Positions 43,084 to 51,966 of a DNA stretch of 64,000 nucleotides are shown in pieces. Every line of letters begins with the position of its first letter. The stretch's first letter is position 1. The stretch lies in contig JAYWHR010000061.1 in NCBI GenBank assembly GCA_043777675.1, positions 62,001-126,000 of the forward strand. The letters are read 5' to 3'. Position numbers and translations under genes: made by a program. The stretch is from JANMDU01 sp043777675 (GTDB lineage: Bacteria > Pseudomonadota > Gammaproteobacteria > Burkholderiales > Burkholderiaceae_C). The notes under the pieces were generated by a model. The model was given only the letters and a program-made list of their open reading frames with translations, was not told the origin of the DNA and ran no database searches.

Positions 43084-43173
43084 ATCGGTGAGCGCCGTTG
43101 TGCATAAAGCAACCTCCAAGCCTGACGAATCCCACATGAAAGAAAAAATTCGCTGCAACGCTCCTTGGAGGAG
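43084..43173 (-). promoter_or_regulatory. SAH riboswitch in the metH leader
   Basis: On the minus strand the leader has CTCCAAGGAGCGTTGCAGC, then a variable AT-rich stem, then GTCAGGCTTGGAG, then AACGGCGCTCACCG. This is the conserved order of the S-adenosylhomocysteine riboswitch: P1 (CTCCAAG with CTTGGAG), the GGAGCG...GCTCA pairing forming the pseudoknot-like helix, and the AACGGCGCTC end. It lies 27 bp upstream of the GTG start. Family knowledge: SAH binding turns expression on, so SAH build-up would raise MetH. Confidence 0.9.
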
Positions 43174-43205
43174 TATGATTTTAACCCTACAGTTATAAAT
43201 GTCCC

Positions 43206-43826
43206 ATGTTCAAGAAGCTCTTCTCCCGCCCCAACGATGCTTTTCGCGAAACTGAGCAGCAAACCGTCATTGACGAAGATCTGCACAATCGCATGGCCGA
43301 AACAGCCGGCTTAGACAGCGCTGAGCTAGCCGCCGTCCTGCTGACTGCCCCCGGCGCTATCATGCGATTGACGCTGAATGAAGCGCGCACCGTCGTGACT
43401 TACATGGAGCCTCGCAAGTTCGCAGAGGGCACCGCATTCATTCAAGAGGGCGATAAACACAACACCGATTACATGGTGCTCGTGCTCGACGGCGAAGTCA
43501 CCGTGGAAAGCATCACCGTCAGCCGCACCACGCCCGTGACCACTGCTGTACTGGGCGCTGGAAGCTTGTTGGGCGAAATGGGTATTGTGGATGGCGAACC
43601 GCGCTCGGCGACGTGCACGGCCACCACCTCGGTACGCGCAGCCATCTTCACGCGCGGCGCTCTGGAAAAACTCATCAATGACCATCCTGCGATTGGCGCG
43701 AAGCTGATGATGTCCATCACATTACGCATTGCACAACGTATGCGCGATACCGCCGATAAACTCAAGCTTTACACGCAGCTCACACAGGCCATGCAACAAG
43801 AGATTGATCGCCTCATGCCCACTTAG
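43206..43826 (+). CDS. cyclic-nucleotide-binding-domain protein without HTH
   Basis: 206 residues. Residues about 60-175 form a cNMP-binding beta roll: FAEGTAFIQEGDK, MVLVLDGEVTVE, and the phosphate-binding cassette SLLGEMGIVDGEPRSATCTA with the expected Glu and Arg, so ligand binding is plausible. No DNA-binding helix-turn-helix follows; the C-terminus is a charged helix (RMRDTADKLKLYTQLTQAM) suited to oligomerisation. It therefore is not a Crp/Fnr regulator in the usual sense. It is divergent from metH across the riboswitch region and has no obvious effector domain. Confidence 0.82.
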   Translation: MFKKLFSRPNDAFRETEQQTVIDEDLHNRMAETAGLDSAELAAVLLTAPGAIMRLTLNEARTVVTYMEPRKFAEGTAFIQEGDKHNTDYMVLVLDGEVTVESITVSRTTPVTTAVLGAGSLLGEMGIVDGEPRSATCTATTSVRAAIFTRGALEKLINDHPAIGAKLMMSITLRIAQRMRDTADKLKLYTQLTQAMQQEIDRLMPT

Positions 43827-43864
43827 TGGCCCGCTTGAGGTTTTTGTTCGATAACAGCTCAAGA

Positions 43865-43910
43865 GCGCTATAAATTTAATAGCGTATCGAGCAGTAAATA
43901 CGCCGGTTAA
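43865..43910 (+). repeat. dispersed repeat copy 9
   Basis: Head GCGCTATAAATTTAATAGCG, then a diverged middle and foot AAATACGCCGG. It lies between the cNMP gene and lipA. Confidence 0.75.
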
Positions 43911-43973
43911 GTGCTGTTTCATCTCTTAATCCATGCCCAAACAAGCCAAGCGCTGCCCGCGTAAAATACGGAT

Positions 43974-45011
43974 ATGAGCACTACTGAAATCGTTCGCGAA
44001 GCGCAAACTCAAGACAATTACAACGCCTCGGCTAAGCAAAAGGCTGCAGCCAAGCTGAGCCGCATTCCCATCAAGGTTGAGCAGAGCGAGCTTTTAAAGA
44101 AGCCCGATTGGATTCGGGTCAAGGCGGGCTCGCCAACGACGCGCTTTTATGAGATCAAGCAAATCCTGCGAGAGCACAAGCTGCACACCGTGTGCGAGGA
44201 AGCCAGCTGCCCGAATATCGGCGAATGCTTCGGCAAAGGTACAGCCACCTTCATGATCATGGGCGACAAATGCACGCGCCGCTGCCCGTTTTGCGATGTG
44301 GGGCATGGCCGGCCTGATCCGCTGGATGCCGATGAACCGCTCAATCTTGCCAAAACAATTGCTGCATTGAAGCTCAAATACGTGGTGATCACCAGCGTGG
44401 ATCGGGATGATCTGCGCGATGGCGGTGCACTCCATTTCGTGCAATGCATCCAAAAAATCCGCTCTCTCTCGCCGCAAACCACCATTGAAGTGCTCGTGCC
44501 CGATTTCCGGGGTCGTGATGATCGCGCGCTGGAGATTTTGAAGGCCGCGCCCCCAGATGTGATGAATCACAATTTAGAAACTGCCCCGCGCCTGTACAAA
44601 CAAGCCCGCCCCGGAAGTGATTACGCTTTCTCGCTCAATCTCCTTAAAAAATTCAAAGCCCTGCATCCACTCGTGCCCACCAAGAGCGGCATCATGGTGG
44701 GCTTGGGCGAAACGGACGAAGAGATTTTGCAGGTGATGCGCGATATGCGCGAGCACCATATCGACATGATTACGATTGGCCAATACCTCGCGCCCAGCAA
44801 CTCTCACCTGCCCGTCAAGCGCTACGTTCATCCCGATGTTTTCAAAATGTTTGAGGCGGAGGCCTACAAGATGGGTTTTAAGCATGCGGCTGTGGGCGCG
44901 ATGGTGCGCAGCTCGTATCACGCAGACAAGCAATCTGAGAGCACATTAGAAGCTCTTAAATCGCCTATCTTCACACCCGCGCCTACCACACCTTCAGCTG
45001 CCAGCGTTTAA
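43974..45011 (+). CDS. lipA: lipoyl synthase
   Basis: 345 residues. LipA is a radical-SAM enzyme that inserts two sulfurs into protein-bound octanoyl groups. The auxiliary cluster Cys set is CEEASCPNIGECF, and the radical SAM CxxxCxxC is in GDKCTRRCPFCDV. VITSVDRDDLRDGGA, NHNLETAPRLY, KSGIMVGLGE and the C-terminal RSSYHAD (auxiliary-cluster Ser) are all present. The octanoyltransferase lipB, commonly next to it, is absent from this window. The helicase gene follows by 14 bp. Confidence 0.97.
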   Translation: MSTTEIVREAQTQDNYNASAKQKAAAKLSRIPIKVEQSELLKKPDWIRVKAGSPTTRFYEIKQILREHKLHTVCEEASCPNIGECFGKGTATFMIMGDKCTRRCPFCDVGHGRPDPLDADEPLNLAKTIAALKLKYVVITSVDRDDLRDGGALHFVQCIQKIRSLSPQTTIEVLVPDFRGRDDRALEILKAAPPDVMNHNLETAPRLYKQARPGSDYAFSLNLLKKFKALHPLVPTKSGIMVGLGETDEEILQVMRDMREHHIDMITIGQYLAPSNSHLPVKRYVHPDVFKMFEAEAYKMGFKHAAVGAMVRSSYHADKQSESTLEALKSPIFTPAPTTPSAASV

Positions 45012-45025
45012 GTGCTTTGATCTAC

Positions 45026-48000
45026 ATGGCAGAGCATGCAAAATTCACACTCGATTTACTCAGTCTGCAAAAGCAGCTCGGACAAGCCACGTATGATCGC
45101 GCCCGCGAAGTCTATGTGATGCAAAAGGTGGCTGACGCGTATCACGTCGGCCAAAGTAGCAGCTCAGAATGGCAACTCTCAGCGGATGTGCAAGGCTCGG
45201 GGCGTGAGAGTTACTTCGTAAGCATCGATGTAGAAATGACGCCTTGGGGCGAGATCAGCAGCTGGCGCTCGACCTGCAGCTGCCCCGTTGGCCAGCGCTG
45301 CAAGCATGCTGGCGCACTCTTGCTTAAAGCGGCGTATCGAAGTGGCGGCGTCGTGATGCAAAGCAGCTCCCCACCGAAGGCCGCCTTCCCCAAGCTGCCG
45401 CCGCATCAGAGCCCCAGTTTCCACGAAAAGCCCACCAACCAAGCCCGCAATGAGCGGGATATTCAAAATTGGCTGGATTTGTTCGCCGACGATGCCGGCG
45501 ATGAGGCGATCCAGATAGGCGATGCAGATGAAGATGCGCTGCAAAACGCCTCGGGTTCGGGCCAAGACAAGCTCGTTTTCTTTGTCACCGTACGCAAGCA
45601 AAAGCTGCAAGAGCAACTTTATTTGAGCTACGGCCAAGCACGCGAGTTGATTCGCGGCGGCTGGGGCAAGGTGCGTGATGTGAATCATTTGGATATGAAT
45701 GCGCTGAGCGCGAACGAAGCGCAAATCGTCAAGATCATTCAAGCCATGGGACGCAGCGGCAGCTACTACGGCTACAGCCTCGTCACGCAGGCGAGCATTG
45801 AAGGGGATATGGGGTTGCTGGCGCTGCGCTTGGCGCAGGGCAGCGGCAAGCTGTTTTGGAGCGGCGATGGCAAAAGCTTAGACTGTGTCGTCCACATCGG
45901 CGAGCCGCGTGATGTGTCTTGGCAATGGTACGAGAGCAAAGCGGCTGATCAGAGCGATATGCTTTGGCAGCTTCAAGCGAAATTGATACCCACACCCGCA
46001 ACGGATGGCGCTGGCAACGACACCACAAGCAGCGACAACACAGCGTCCATTTATCAAAATAATCCGGCTCTGTATCTGGATGTGAGCCAACAAGAAATAG
46101 GCTTAGTGAGCAGCCAAGGCATGCCTGCTGCACGCCTGCTGACCCTACTGCAGAGCCCACCGATTGCGCAAAAGGCTTGGGAGCATCATGAGCAAGCTTT
46201 GCTCCGGCATTTAGCAGGCCTGCCCATGCCGCCTTTTACCAAACCGCCTCGCGAGATCAAAGGCATTGCACCGCGCTGGCATCTGTTTGCAAGCCAAGTC
46301 AGCGATGACAGCCAAGCGCGCTTTGGCTTGATGATGCTGAGCTTAGAGTTTGATTACGGCGGCGTGCGCCATTTCTCGCATCGGATGGGCAATCCCGTAT
46401 TGGTTGATGCCACCAGCAGCACAGAGCGCGCCTTACTACACCGCGATTTGGAAGCGGAGAAACGTGCCATCGGCTTCCTGCACACTCAATGTCTTCAAGG
46501 CAATGTGAAAGGGCAGTTTTATCTGCCTCAGCATAGCGCGCAGAGCCAGATGCCTTGGGTGCGCTGGGTCGATGAAGAGTTTGCTCTCTTCCGCGATGCC
46601 GGCTTTGTGATCACGATGCCTGAAGAATTGCTCACTTGGGTGCAGCGCGCCGATGATTTGCATTTCAAGATGCAGGGTAAAGAGGAGGTGCAAGCCTTGC
46701 CAATGGGTAACGCGCCCAGCGGCTCAACACCTGCTGAGGCTAACGACACCTCCCCTTGGTTTGATCTCTCGCTGGGCATCGAAGTGCAAGGCCAGCGGAT
46801 CAACATCCTGCCCGCCTTACCTGCATTGATTGCGCAAATCAAGCTGCTCAAAAGCCAGCTCCTTGAGGGCGCACAGCTGCAGTTGCCCGAGACGATGTAT
46901 GTCCAACTCCACAACAATGGGGCGGGAGCCTGGCTGCGCTTGCCCACTGAGCCATTGAAGCCTTGGCTGTCTGCTCTTTTGGAGCTGCTTGATGGCTCGC
47001 ACAATCTGAGTGGCGAGAGCGTGCGCCTATCTCGCATGGAGGCGCTGCGCCTGTCTGCCGCTTTGGGCGAGGGTGCAGTGTGGGATGGCGCACGGGGCTT
47101 GAAGAAATTGCTCACGCAGCTCAAAGGCGGCGCCAATGCTTTGCAGCCGGTGCTCCTGCCTGAGGGCTTAAAAGCTGAGCTGCGGCCGTATCAATTGCAA
47201 GGCCTCAGTTGGCTGCAGTTCTTGCGCGAGCAGGGCTTGGCCGGCGTGTTGGCCGACGACATGGGCTTGGGCAAAACGCTGCAAACTCTCGCGCATCTAT
47301 TGATCGAAAAAGAAGCGGGGCGGCTGACGCATCCCGCGCTCATCATCGCGCCGGTCAGCCTTATGGGCAATTGGCAGCGCGAGGCGGCAAAGTTCACGCC
47401 AAGCCTGCGCGTCTTGCTCTTGCATGGCGCAGCCCGCCATGAAGCGGCTCAAGATATCTCGCAAGCCGATATCGTGCTCTCGCCCTATTCTCTGCTGCCG
47501 CGCGATAAAGAGCGCTGGCTAGCGCAAAAGTGGTCTGTTGTGGTGCTTGATGAAGCGCAAAACATCAAGAATGCGCATACCGATGCGGCACAGGTCGCTT
47601 ATGAACTGCCAGCGGGTCAACGTCTGTGCCTCTCCGGCACGCCTATGGAAAATCATCTGGGCGAGCTCTGGAGCTTGTTTCACTTTTTGATGCCCGGCTT
47701 TCTAGGCAGCGCGCGCCGCTTCAAAGAGCTGTATCGCACGCCGATTGAAAAGCATGGCGATACGGAGTTGCTCGCTGCGCTTTCACGCCGTGTCACGCCC
47801 TTTGTCTTGCGGCGCACCAAAAAAGAAGTGCTCAAAGATTTGCCCGACAAGATCGAGACGCTCAGCATGGTCTCGCTGGAAGGCAAGCAAGCTGATTTAT
47901 ACGAGACGATTCGCTTGGCCACTGAAAAATCTGTGCGCGATGCGCTCGCTGACAAAGGCTTAGCGCGCTCGCAAATCCAAGTGCTCGATGCTTTGCTCAA

Positions 48001-48583
48001 GCTGCGCCAAGTCTGCTGCGATCCGCGCCTTGTGCCCACCGAAGCTGCGAGAAAGGTCAAGCAATCAGCCAAGCTCGATCTGCTCATGGAGATCTTGCCC
48101 GAGATGCTGGAAGAGGGCCGCAAAGTGTTGCTCTTCTCGCAATTCACTTCGATGCTCGAGCTGATTGAAGAGGAACTCGCCAAACGCAAGATCAAATGGG
48201 CCAAGCTCACCGGTCAATCGAGGAAACGCGACGACATCATTGATCAATTCACCAGCGGCCAAGTGCCGCTCTTTTTGATCAGCTTGAAAGCTGGTGGCGT
48301 GGGCTTGAATCTCCCGCAGGCCGATACCGTGATTCACTATGATCCTTGGTGGAATCCAGCCGTAGAAAACCAAGCCACCGATCGCGCCCACCGCATTGGG
48401 CAGACCTCCCAAGTGTTCGTCTACAAACTGGTGGCCAGCGGCACGATCGAAGAGCGTATGCTGGCGCTGCAAGAGCGCAAAGCCGTCTTGGCCGAGGGCA
48501 TGCTCAGCGGCGCGCAACTGCGTAAACAAGCGCTGTTTACGGAAGATGATGTAGCGCAGCTGCTGCGGCCTTTGGGGGATTGA
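45026..48583 (+). CDS. SNF2-family helicase with SWIM zinc finger
   Basis: 1185 residues from ATG 45026 (MAEHAKFTL); a TTG three codons earlier is possible. An N-terminal SWIM zinc finger reads CSCPVGQRCKHAGA. A long middle region of unknown fold follows to about residue 700, then a Swi2/Snf2 ATPase: Walker A ADDMGLGKTLQ, motif II VVLDEAQNIKN, motif III LSGTPMEN, helicase C-terminal LFSQFTSML and motif VI ATDRAHRIGQ. Such bacterial SNF2 proteins remodel protein-nucleic-acid complexes; their targets are usually unknown. Its stop overlaps the TTG start of the zinc-ribbon gene, so the pair is coupled. It lies 14 bp after lipA. Confidence 0.9.
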   Translation: MAEHAKFTLDLLSLQKQLGQATYDRAREVYVMQKVADAYHVGQSSSSEWQLSADVQGSGRESYFVSIDVEMTPWGEISSWRSTCSCPVGQRCKHAGALLLKAAYRSGGVVMQSSSPPKAAFPKLPPHQSPSFHEKPTNQARNERDIQNWLDLFADDAGDEAIQIGDADEDALQNASGSGQDKLVFFVTVRKQKLQEQLYLSYGQARELIRGGWGKVRDVNHLDMNALSANEAQIVKIIQAMGRSGSYYGYSLVTQASIEGDMGLLALRLAQGSGKLFWSGDGKSLDCVVHIGEPRDVSWQWYESKAADQSDMLWQLQAKLIPTPATDGAGNDTTSSDNTASIYQNNPALYLDVSQQEIGLVSSQGMPAARLLTLLQSPPIAQKAWEHHEQALLRHLAGLPMPPFTKPPREIKGIAPRWHLFASQVSDDSQARFGLMMLSLEFDYGGVRHFSHRMGNPVLVDATSSTERALLHRDLEAEKRAIGFLHTQCLQGNVKGQFYLPQHSAQSQMPWVRWVDEEFALFRDAGFVITMPEELLTWVQRADDLHFKMQGKEEVQALPMGNAPSGSTPAEANDTSPWFDLSLGIEVQGQRINILPALPALIAQIKLLKSQLLEGAQLQLPETMYVQLHNNGAGAWLRLPTEPLKPWLSALLELLDGSHNLSGESVRLSRMEALRLSAALGEGAVWDGARGLKKLLTQLKGGANALQPVLLPEGLKAELRPYQLQGLSWLQFLREQGLAGVLADDMGLGKTLQTLAHLLIEKEAGRLTHPALIIAPVSLMGNWQREAAKFTPSLRVLLLHGAARHEAAQDISQADIVLSPYSLLPRDKERWLAQKWSVVVLDEAQNIKNAHTDAAQVAYELPAGQRLCLSGTPMENHLGELWSLFHFLMPGFLGSARRFKELYRTPIEKHGDTELLAALSRRVTPFVLRRTKKEVLKDLPDKIETLSMVSLEGKQADLYETIRLATEKSVRDALADKGLARSQIQVLDALLKLRQVCCDPRLVPTEAARKVKQSAKLDLLMEILPEMLEEGRKVLLFSQFTSMLELIEEELAKRKIKWAKLTGQSRKRDDIIDQFTSGQVPLFLISLKAGGVGLNLPQADTVIHYDPWWNPAVENQATDRAHRIGQTSQVFVYKLVASGTIEERMLALQERKAVLAEGMLSGAQLRKQALFTEDDVAQLLRPLGD

Positions 48584-49524
48584 GCTTGCAGCATCACGCC
48601 ACCTGCACCAGTTGCCAGCAACCGCTCAAAGAGCTGTTTCTTGAAGGCCACTACGGGCAGCGTGTGAGCACGGATGTGTGTGGCAATTGCCATCTGGTGT
48701 GGTTTGATGCTTATGAGTCGGTGCGCTTATCGGTGCTGGGCTGGGTGGGTTTGCTGCGAGAGATGATGGCGACGCCGCGTGCTGCGCAAAATGTGCCGGC
48801 GCGGTTGCAATGTGTGCGCTGCCACAGCCCGCTCAAAGCGGTGCGCAATCTCACGCGCTTTGGGCGCACAGCGGCAATCGAGTGCGAGAGGGGGCATGGG
48901 CATTACCAAGGCTTTGCGTTGCTGCTGGCCGAGCGCGGCTTGGTGCGCACGATCAACACACGCGATCTGGCTGCTTTGCAAGTAGAAAACGTACAACCCA
49001 GTTGTCTTAACTGCGGCGCACCCGTTCAAAATGTGCCCACCACACTGTCTGGCCAAACGCCGCAATGCAGCCACTGCGACACGCCACTCATGCTTTTTGA
49101 TCTGCCGCGCTTGGTGCAAGCACTGCTCGTGCGTCATGGCGAGACGTTACCGATAGAGGAGTCGCGCCAGCAATTAGCGATCGCTTGCCAAGGCTGCGGC
49201 CAGCCCCTTGATGCCACGCAGGATACGAGTTGCGAGACCTGTGGCCATGTGGTGGCGATGCCTAGCCTCGCCCAAATCAAGCCACTGCTCGATCAAATCG
49301 AACCGATTCTCAAAGGCGCATTGCCTCGCCAAGCGAGACCTTGGGGCGAGAAGCTTACTCGTCAAAAGGGCGATGCCAGCGCCACCCAAATGCACCGCTG
49401 GATGGGGCATGCGCGTGACATATTTTCTTCAGACAATCATGCTTACTATGGGCACGCGCATAAAGTGGTCAACACCGTTGCTGCCATGCTGCTGATGCTC
49501 TTGCTGTACTGGTTGTTTGGCTAA
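48580..49524 (+). CDS. multi-zinc-ribbon membrane-anchored protein, unknown function
   Basis: About 314 residues from a TTG at 48580 that overlaps the helicase stop; another TTG lies two codons on. Paired Cys knuckles occur at CTSC/CGNC, CVRC with a later CERGHG, CLNC/CSHC and CQGC/CETC, so up to four zinc ribbons. The last 20 residues (VNTVAAMLLMLLLYWLF) form one C-terminal membrane helix. I do not recognise a named family. Coupling to the SNF2 gene suggests a joint role in nucleic-acid or protein handling at the membrane, but this is inference from position. Confidence 0.7.
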   Translation: MSLQHHATCTSCQQPLKELFLEGHYGQRVSTDVCGNCHLVWFDAYESVRLSVLGWVGLLREMMATPRAAQNVPARLQCVRCHSPLKAVRNLTRFGRTAAIECERGHGHYQGFALLLAERGLVRTINTRDLAALQVENVQPSCLNCGAPVQNVPTTLSGQTPQCSHCDTPLMLFDLPRLVQALLVRHGETLPIEESRQQLAIACQGCGQPLDATQDTSCETCGHVVAMPSLAQIKPLLDQIEPILKGALPRQARPWGEKLTRQKGDASATQMHRWMGHARDIFSSDNHAYYGHAHKVVNTVAAMLLMLLLYWLFG

Positions 49525-49541
49525 ATCGTGATGAAACACGC

Positions 49542-50717
49542 ATGAAAAAATTCTGGGCTCTCGCTGCCGCGACCACGCTGGTGGTTACCTCGTTTTCTAT
49601 GTTCGGGCCCGTGCTGGCGGTGCTCCTGCAGCAGCGCGGCATGGGCACAGCGGCAGTCGGCGCGTTTGCGATGATTCCGTTTGCTTGCATCGCGCTGCTC
49701 ATTCCGGTGATGCCGCGTATTTTTGCGCGCTTTGGCATTGGGCGCGTGTATTTGCTGGGCATGGCACTGGAATCTGTTTGCACCGTGGGCTACTTTGTCT
49801 TCATGGATTCACCAAATGCGTTTGCTTGGTGGTGTGCAAGCGCTGTGGCAGGCGGCATTGGCGCGGCGGCGGTATGGAATGCCACCGAAGCACTCCTTGC
49901 CGAGCATGCGCCGCATGACCAGCGCGGCAAAGTGATGGGGCTGTATCAAACGGCGCTCGGCGCGGCGCTGGCAGCCGGCCCTTTCGTGCCCGCGTTGCTC
50001 GGTTGGGAGCCAAAGACGACGCTCGTTGCCGCAGCCATCGTGCAGTTTGCAGCGCTGGCCATCGCACTGCGCCTCAATCTCACCCAGGCTGCACACACGG
50101 ATCCGCACGATGGAGAAACAAAACAAATCGCTAGCACATGGCAAGCCATTCGCGTTGTGCCAGCGCTGGTTTTGATTGCGTTTGCGGGCGGCGTCTTCGA
50201 GGCGGGTTTAAGTAGCATCAGCGCAGCCAATGGTGCATCCCTCGGTTTAACTCTCGCACAAGCCTCCAGCATCGTCGGTGCTTTAGGCGTCGGCAGCTTC
50301 GTGTTTCAATACCCCGCAGGCTTAGCCGCTGATCGGTATGCACCTCGGCGCGTGTTTGGCGTAGCGGGTGCCCTGCTGCTGATTGCCAGCATCGCGTTTG
50401 CAGCATCCGCGCATTTGACTTGGCTGCTTTATGCCACAGCCGTCGTCTGGGGCGGAGTAGGCGGCGCGCTCTACACCCTCACCATGATCCGCGTGGCGCA
50501 TCATTTCGACGCCAGCATGGGCTATTCTGCGGTGGCCTCGGGCACAGCAGCCATGATCACCGGCTACACGCTGGGCGGCGCATTGGGCCCGCTGATCAGT
50601 GGCGCAGCGCTGCAATGGTTTGGCGCTTGGGGCTTGAGTGGCTGGCTCTCTTTACTTTCAGTCGCTGTGCTGCTGGCCAGTTTTAAGATCAAGAATACAA
50701 ATCAATACAATCAGTAG
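49542..50717 (+). CDS. MFS transporter
   Basis: 391 residues with twelve hydrophobic segments, starting MKKFWALAAATTLVVTSFSM. MFS marks are the cytoplasmic loop after helix 2 (MPRIFARFGIGRVYLLG), an acidic/basic loop near DQRGKVMGLYQTALG and the second-half equivalent ADRYAPRRVFGVAG. The organisation resembles drug or sugar-efflux type exporters, but no substrate motif is clear. The last residues (NTNQYNQ) lead straight into a dispersed repeat, whose TAG provides the stop codon, so the C-terminal end may have been set by that insertion. Confidence 0.85.
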   Translation: MKKFWALAAATTLVVTSFSMFGPVLAVLLQQRGMGTAAVGAFAMIPFACIALLIPVMPRIFARFGIGRVYLLGMALESVCTVGYFVFMDSPNAFAWWCASAVAGGIGAAAVWNATEALLAEHAPHDQRGKVMGLYQTALGAALAAGPFVPALLGWEPKTTLVAAAIVQFAALAIALRLNLTQAAHTDPHDGETKQIASTWQAIRVVPALVLIAFAGGVFEAGLSSISAANGASLGLTLAQASSIVGALGVGSFVFQYPAGLAADRYAPRRVFGVAGALLLIASIAFAASAHLTWLLYATAVVWGGVGGALYTLTMIRVAHHFDASMGYSAVASGTAAMITGYTLGGALGPLISGAALQWFGAWGLSGWLSLLSVAVLLASFKIKNTNQYNQ

Positions 50718-50758
50718 CCGGCATAGAATATACACATGACGCTATGAAAATCATAGTA
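50711..50758 (-). repeat. dispersed repeat copy 10
   Basis: Foot TAGCCGGCATAGAATATACA, head GCTATGAAAATCATAG. It overlaps the stop codon of the MFS gene and ends 28 bp before the aldo/keto reductase start. Confidence 0.85.
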
Positions 50759-50786
50759 ATACATCTCTTTGACCAGAGGCTCCTTC

Positions 50787-51842
50787 ATGTTCACCGCATC
50801 GCCCACTCGCTACGAAAAAGCTAACTTTCGCCGTTGCGGCGCGAGCGGTCTGCAGCTGCCCGCTATCTCGCTAGGCCTCTGGCACAACTTTGGCGACAGT
50901 ACGCCCCTGCAAACCCAGCGCGAGATGCTGCGCACCGCATTTGATGCGGGCATCACGCATTTTGATCTGGCCAATAACTACGGTCCGCCCGCAGGCTCGG
51001 CAGAAACGAATTTTGGCGAGCATCTGCGCCGCGATTTCCGTCCCTATCGCGACGAGCTCATCATCTCCAGCAAGGCCGGTTGGGACATGTGGCCCGGGCC
51101 CTATGGCAGCGGCGGCGGCTCGCGCAAATATCTTCTCGCCAGCTTGGATCAAAGCTTAAAGCGCATGGGCTTAGATTACGTCGATATTTTCTATTCCCAC
51201 CGCTTTGACCCCGACACCCCGCTCGAAGAAACCATGGGCGCATTGGCCAGCGCTGTGCAGCAGGGCAAGGCGCTGTATGTCGGCATCTCCAGCTACAGCG
51301 CCGGCAAAACCCGCGAAGCCGCGGCTATTTTGCGCAGAATGGGCGTGCCGCTCTTGATTCATCAGCCATCGTATAACTTGCTCAATCGTTGGATCGAGCA
51401 AGACGCCGGGCAAGGCAGCTTGCTCGATACGCTGCACGAGCTCGGCACAGGCGCCATCGTCTTCAGCCCCCTCGCGCAAGGCTTGCTCTCCGGGCGCTAT
51501 TTGCATGGTGCGCCGCAAGATGCCCGCATGCATCGCCCAGGTGGCGGAAGCTTTAAAGCTCAGCACTTAGGTGAAGACAATCTTCGGCGCGTTCGCGCAC
51601 TCAACGACATCGCAGCCACGCGCGGCCAAAGCTTGGCGCAAATGGCCATCAGCTGGGTATTGCGCAACAGCACGGTCACCAGCGCCTTGATTGGCGCAAG
51701 CCGACCCGCGCAAATTACCGAGCTGCTCGGCGCGATGGACAACACCTCATTCACCCAAGAAGAGTTAGCCGCGATCGACCAACATGCGCATGACGGCGGC
51801 TTAAACCTCTGGGCCCGCCCCTCGCAAGACCTCGCGCCATGA
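50787..51842 (+). CDS. aldo/keto reductase, YghZ-like
   Basis: 351 residues from ATG 50787; an upstream in-frame ATG at 50769 lies almost inside the repeat-derived leader. The N-terminal FRRCGASGLQLPAISLGLW is typical of the shaker-beta/YghZ branch. Catalytic residues: Asp and Tyr in FDLANNYGPPAGSAE, Lys in IISSKAGWDMWPGPYG, and His in FYSHRFDPDTPLEE. The NADPH-binding C-terminus has SALIGASRPAQI. YghZ-type enzymes reduce small aldehydes such as L-glyceraldehyde 3-phosphate and methylglyoxal. The gene is flanked on both sides by dispersed repeats. Confidence 0.92.
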   Translation: MFTASPTRYEKANFRRCGASGLQLPAISLGLWHNFGDSTPLQTQREMLRTAFDAGITHFDLANNYGPPAGSAETNFGEHLRRDFRPYRDELIISSKAGWDMWPGPYGSGGGSRKYLLASLDQSLKRMGLDYVDIFYSHRFDPDTPLEETMGALASAVQQGKALYVGISSYSAGKTREAAAILRRMGVPLLIHQPSYNLLNRWIEQDAGQGSLLDTLHELGTGAIVFSPLAQGLLSGRYLHGAPQDARMHRPGGGSFKAQHLGEDNLRRVRALNDIAATRGQSLAQMAISWVLRNSTVTSALIGASRPAQITELLGAMDNTSFTQEELAAIDQHAHDGGLNLWARPSQDLAP

Positions 51843-51885
51843 GCATAGCGCCTCGCCTCACACAGCCGTTTTACAAGAAAAATGG

Positions 51886-51934
51886 CAGGTAGCCGGCATA
51901 GAATATGCGCGAGAAGCTATGTAATTCATAGCAA
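51886..51934 (-). repeat. dispersed repeat copy 11
   Basis: Foot GTAGCCGGCATAGAATATGC, head GCTATGTAATTCATAGC. It lies between the aldo/keto reductase and FMN reductase genes. Confidence 0.88.
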
Positions 51935-51966
51935 ATTGAAGCATCATTGAAGCTACACCGCGCATC

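Noticed and set aside
43050..43286. Minus-strand frames covering the metH leader
   Set aside because: They overlap the SAH riboswitch and the start of the cNMP-binding gene; the conserved RNA elements explain the sequence better.
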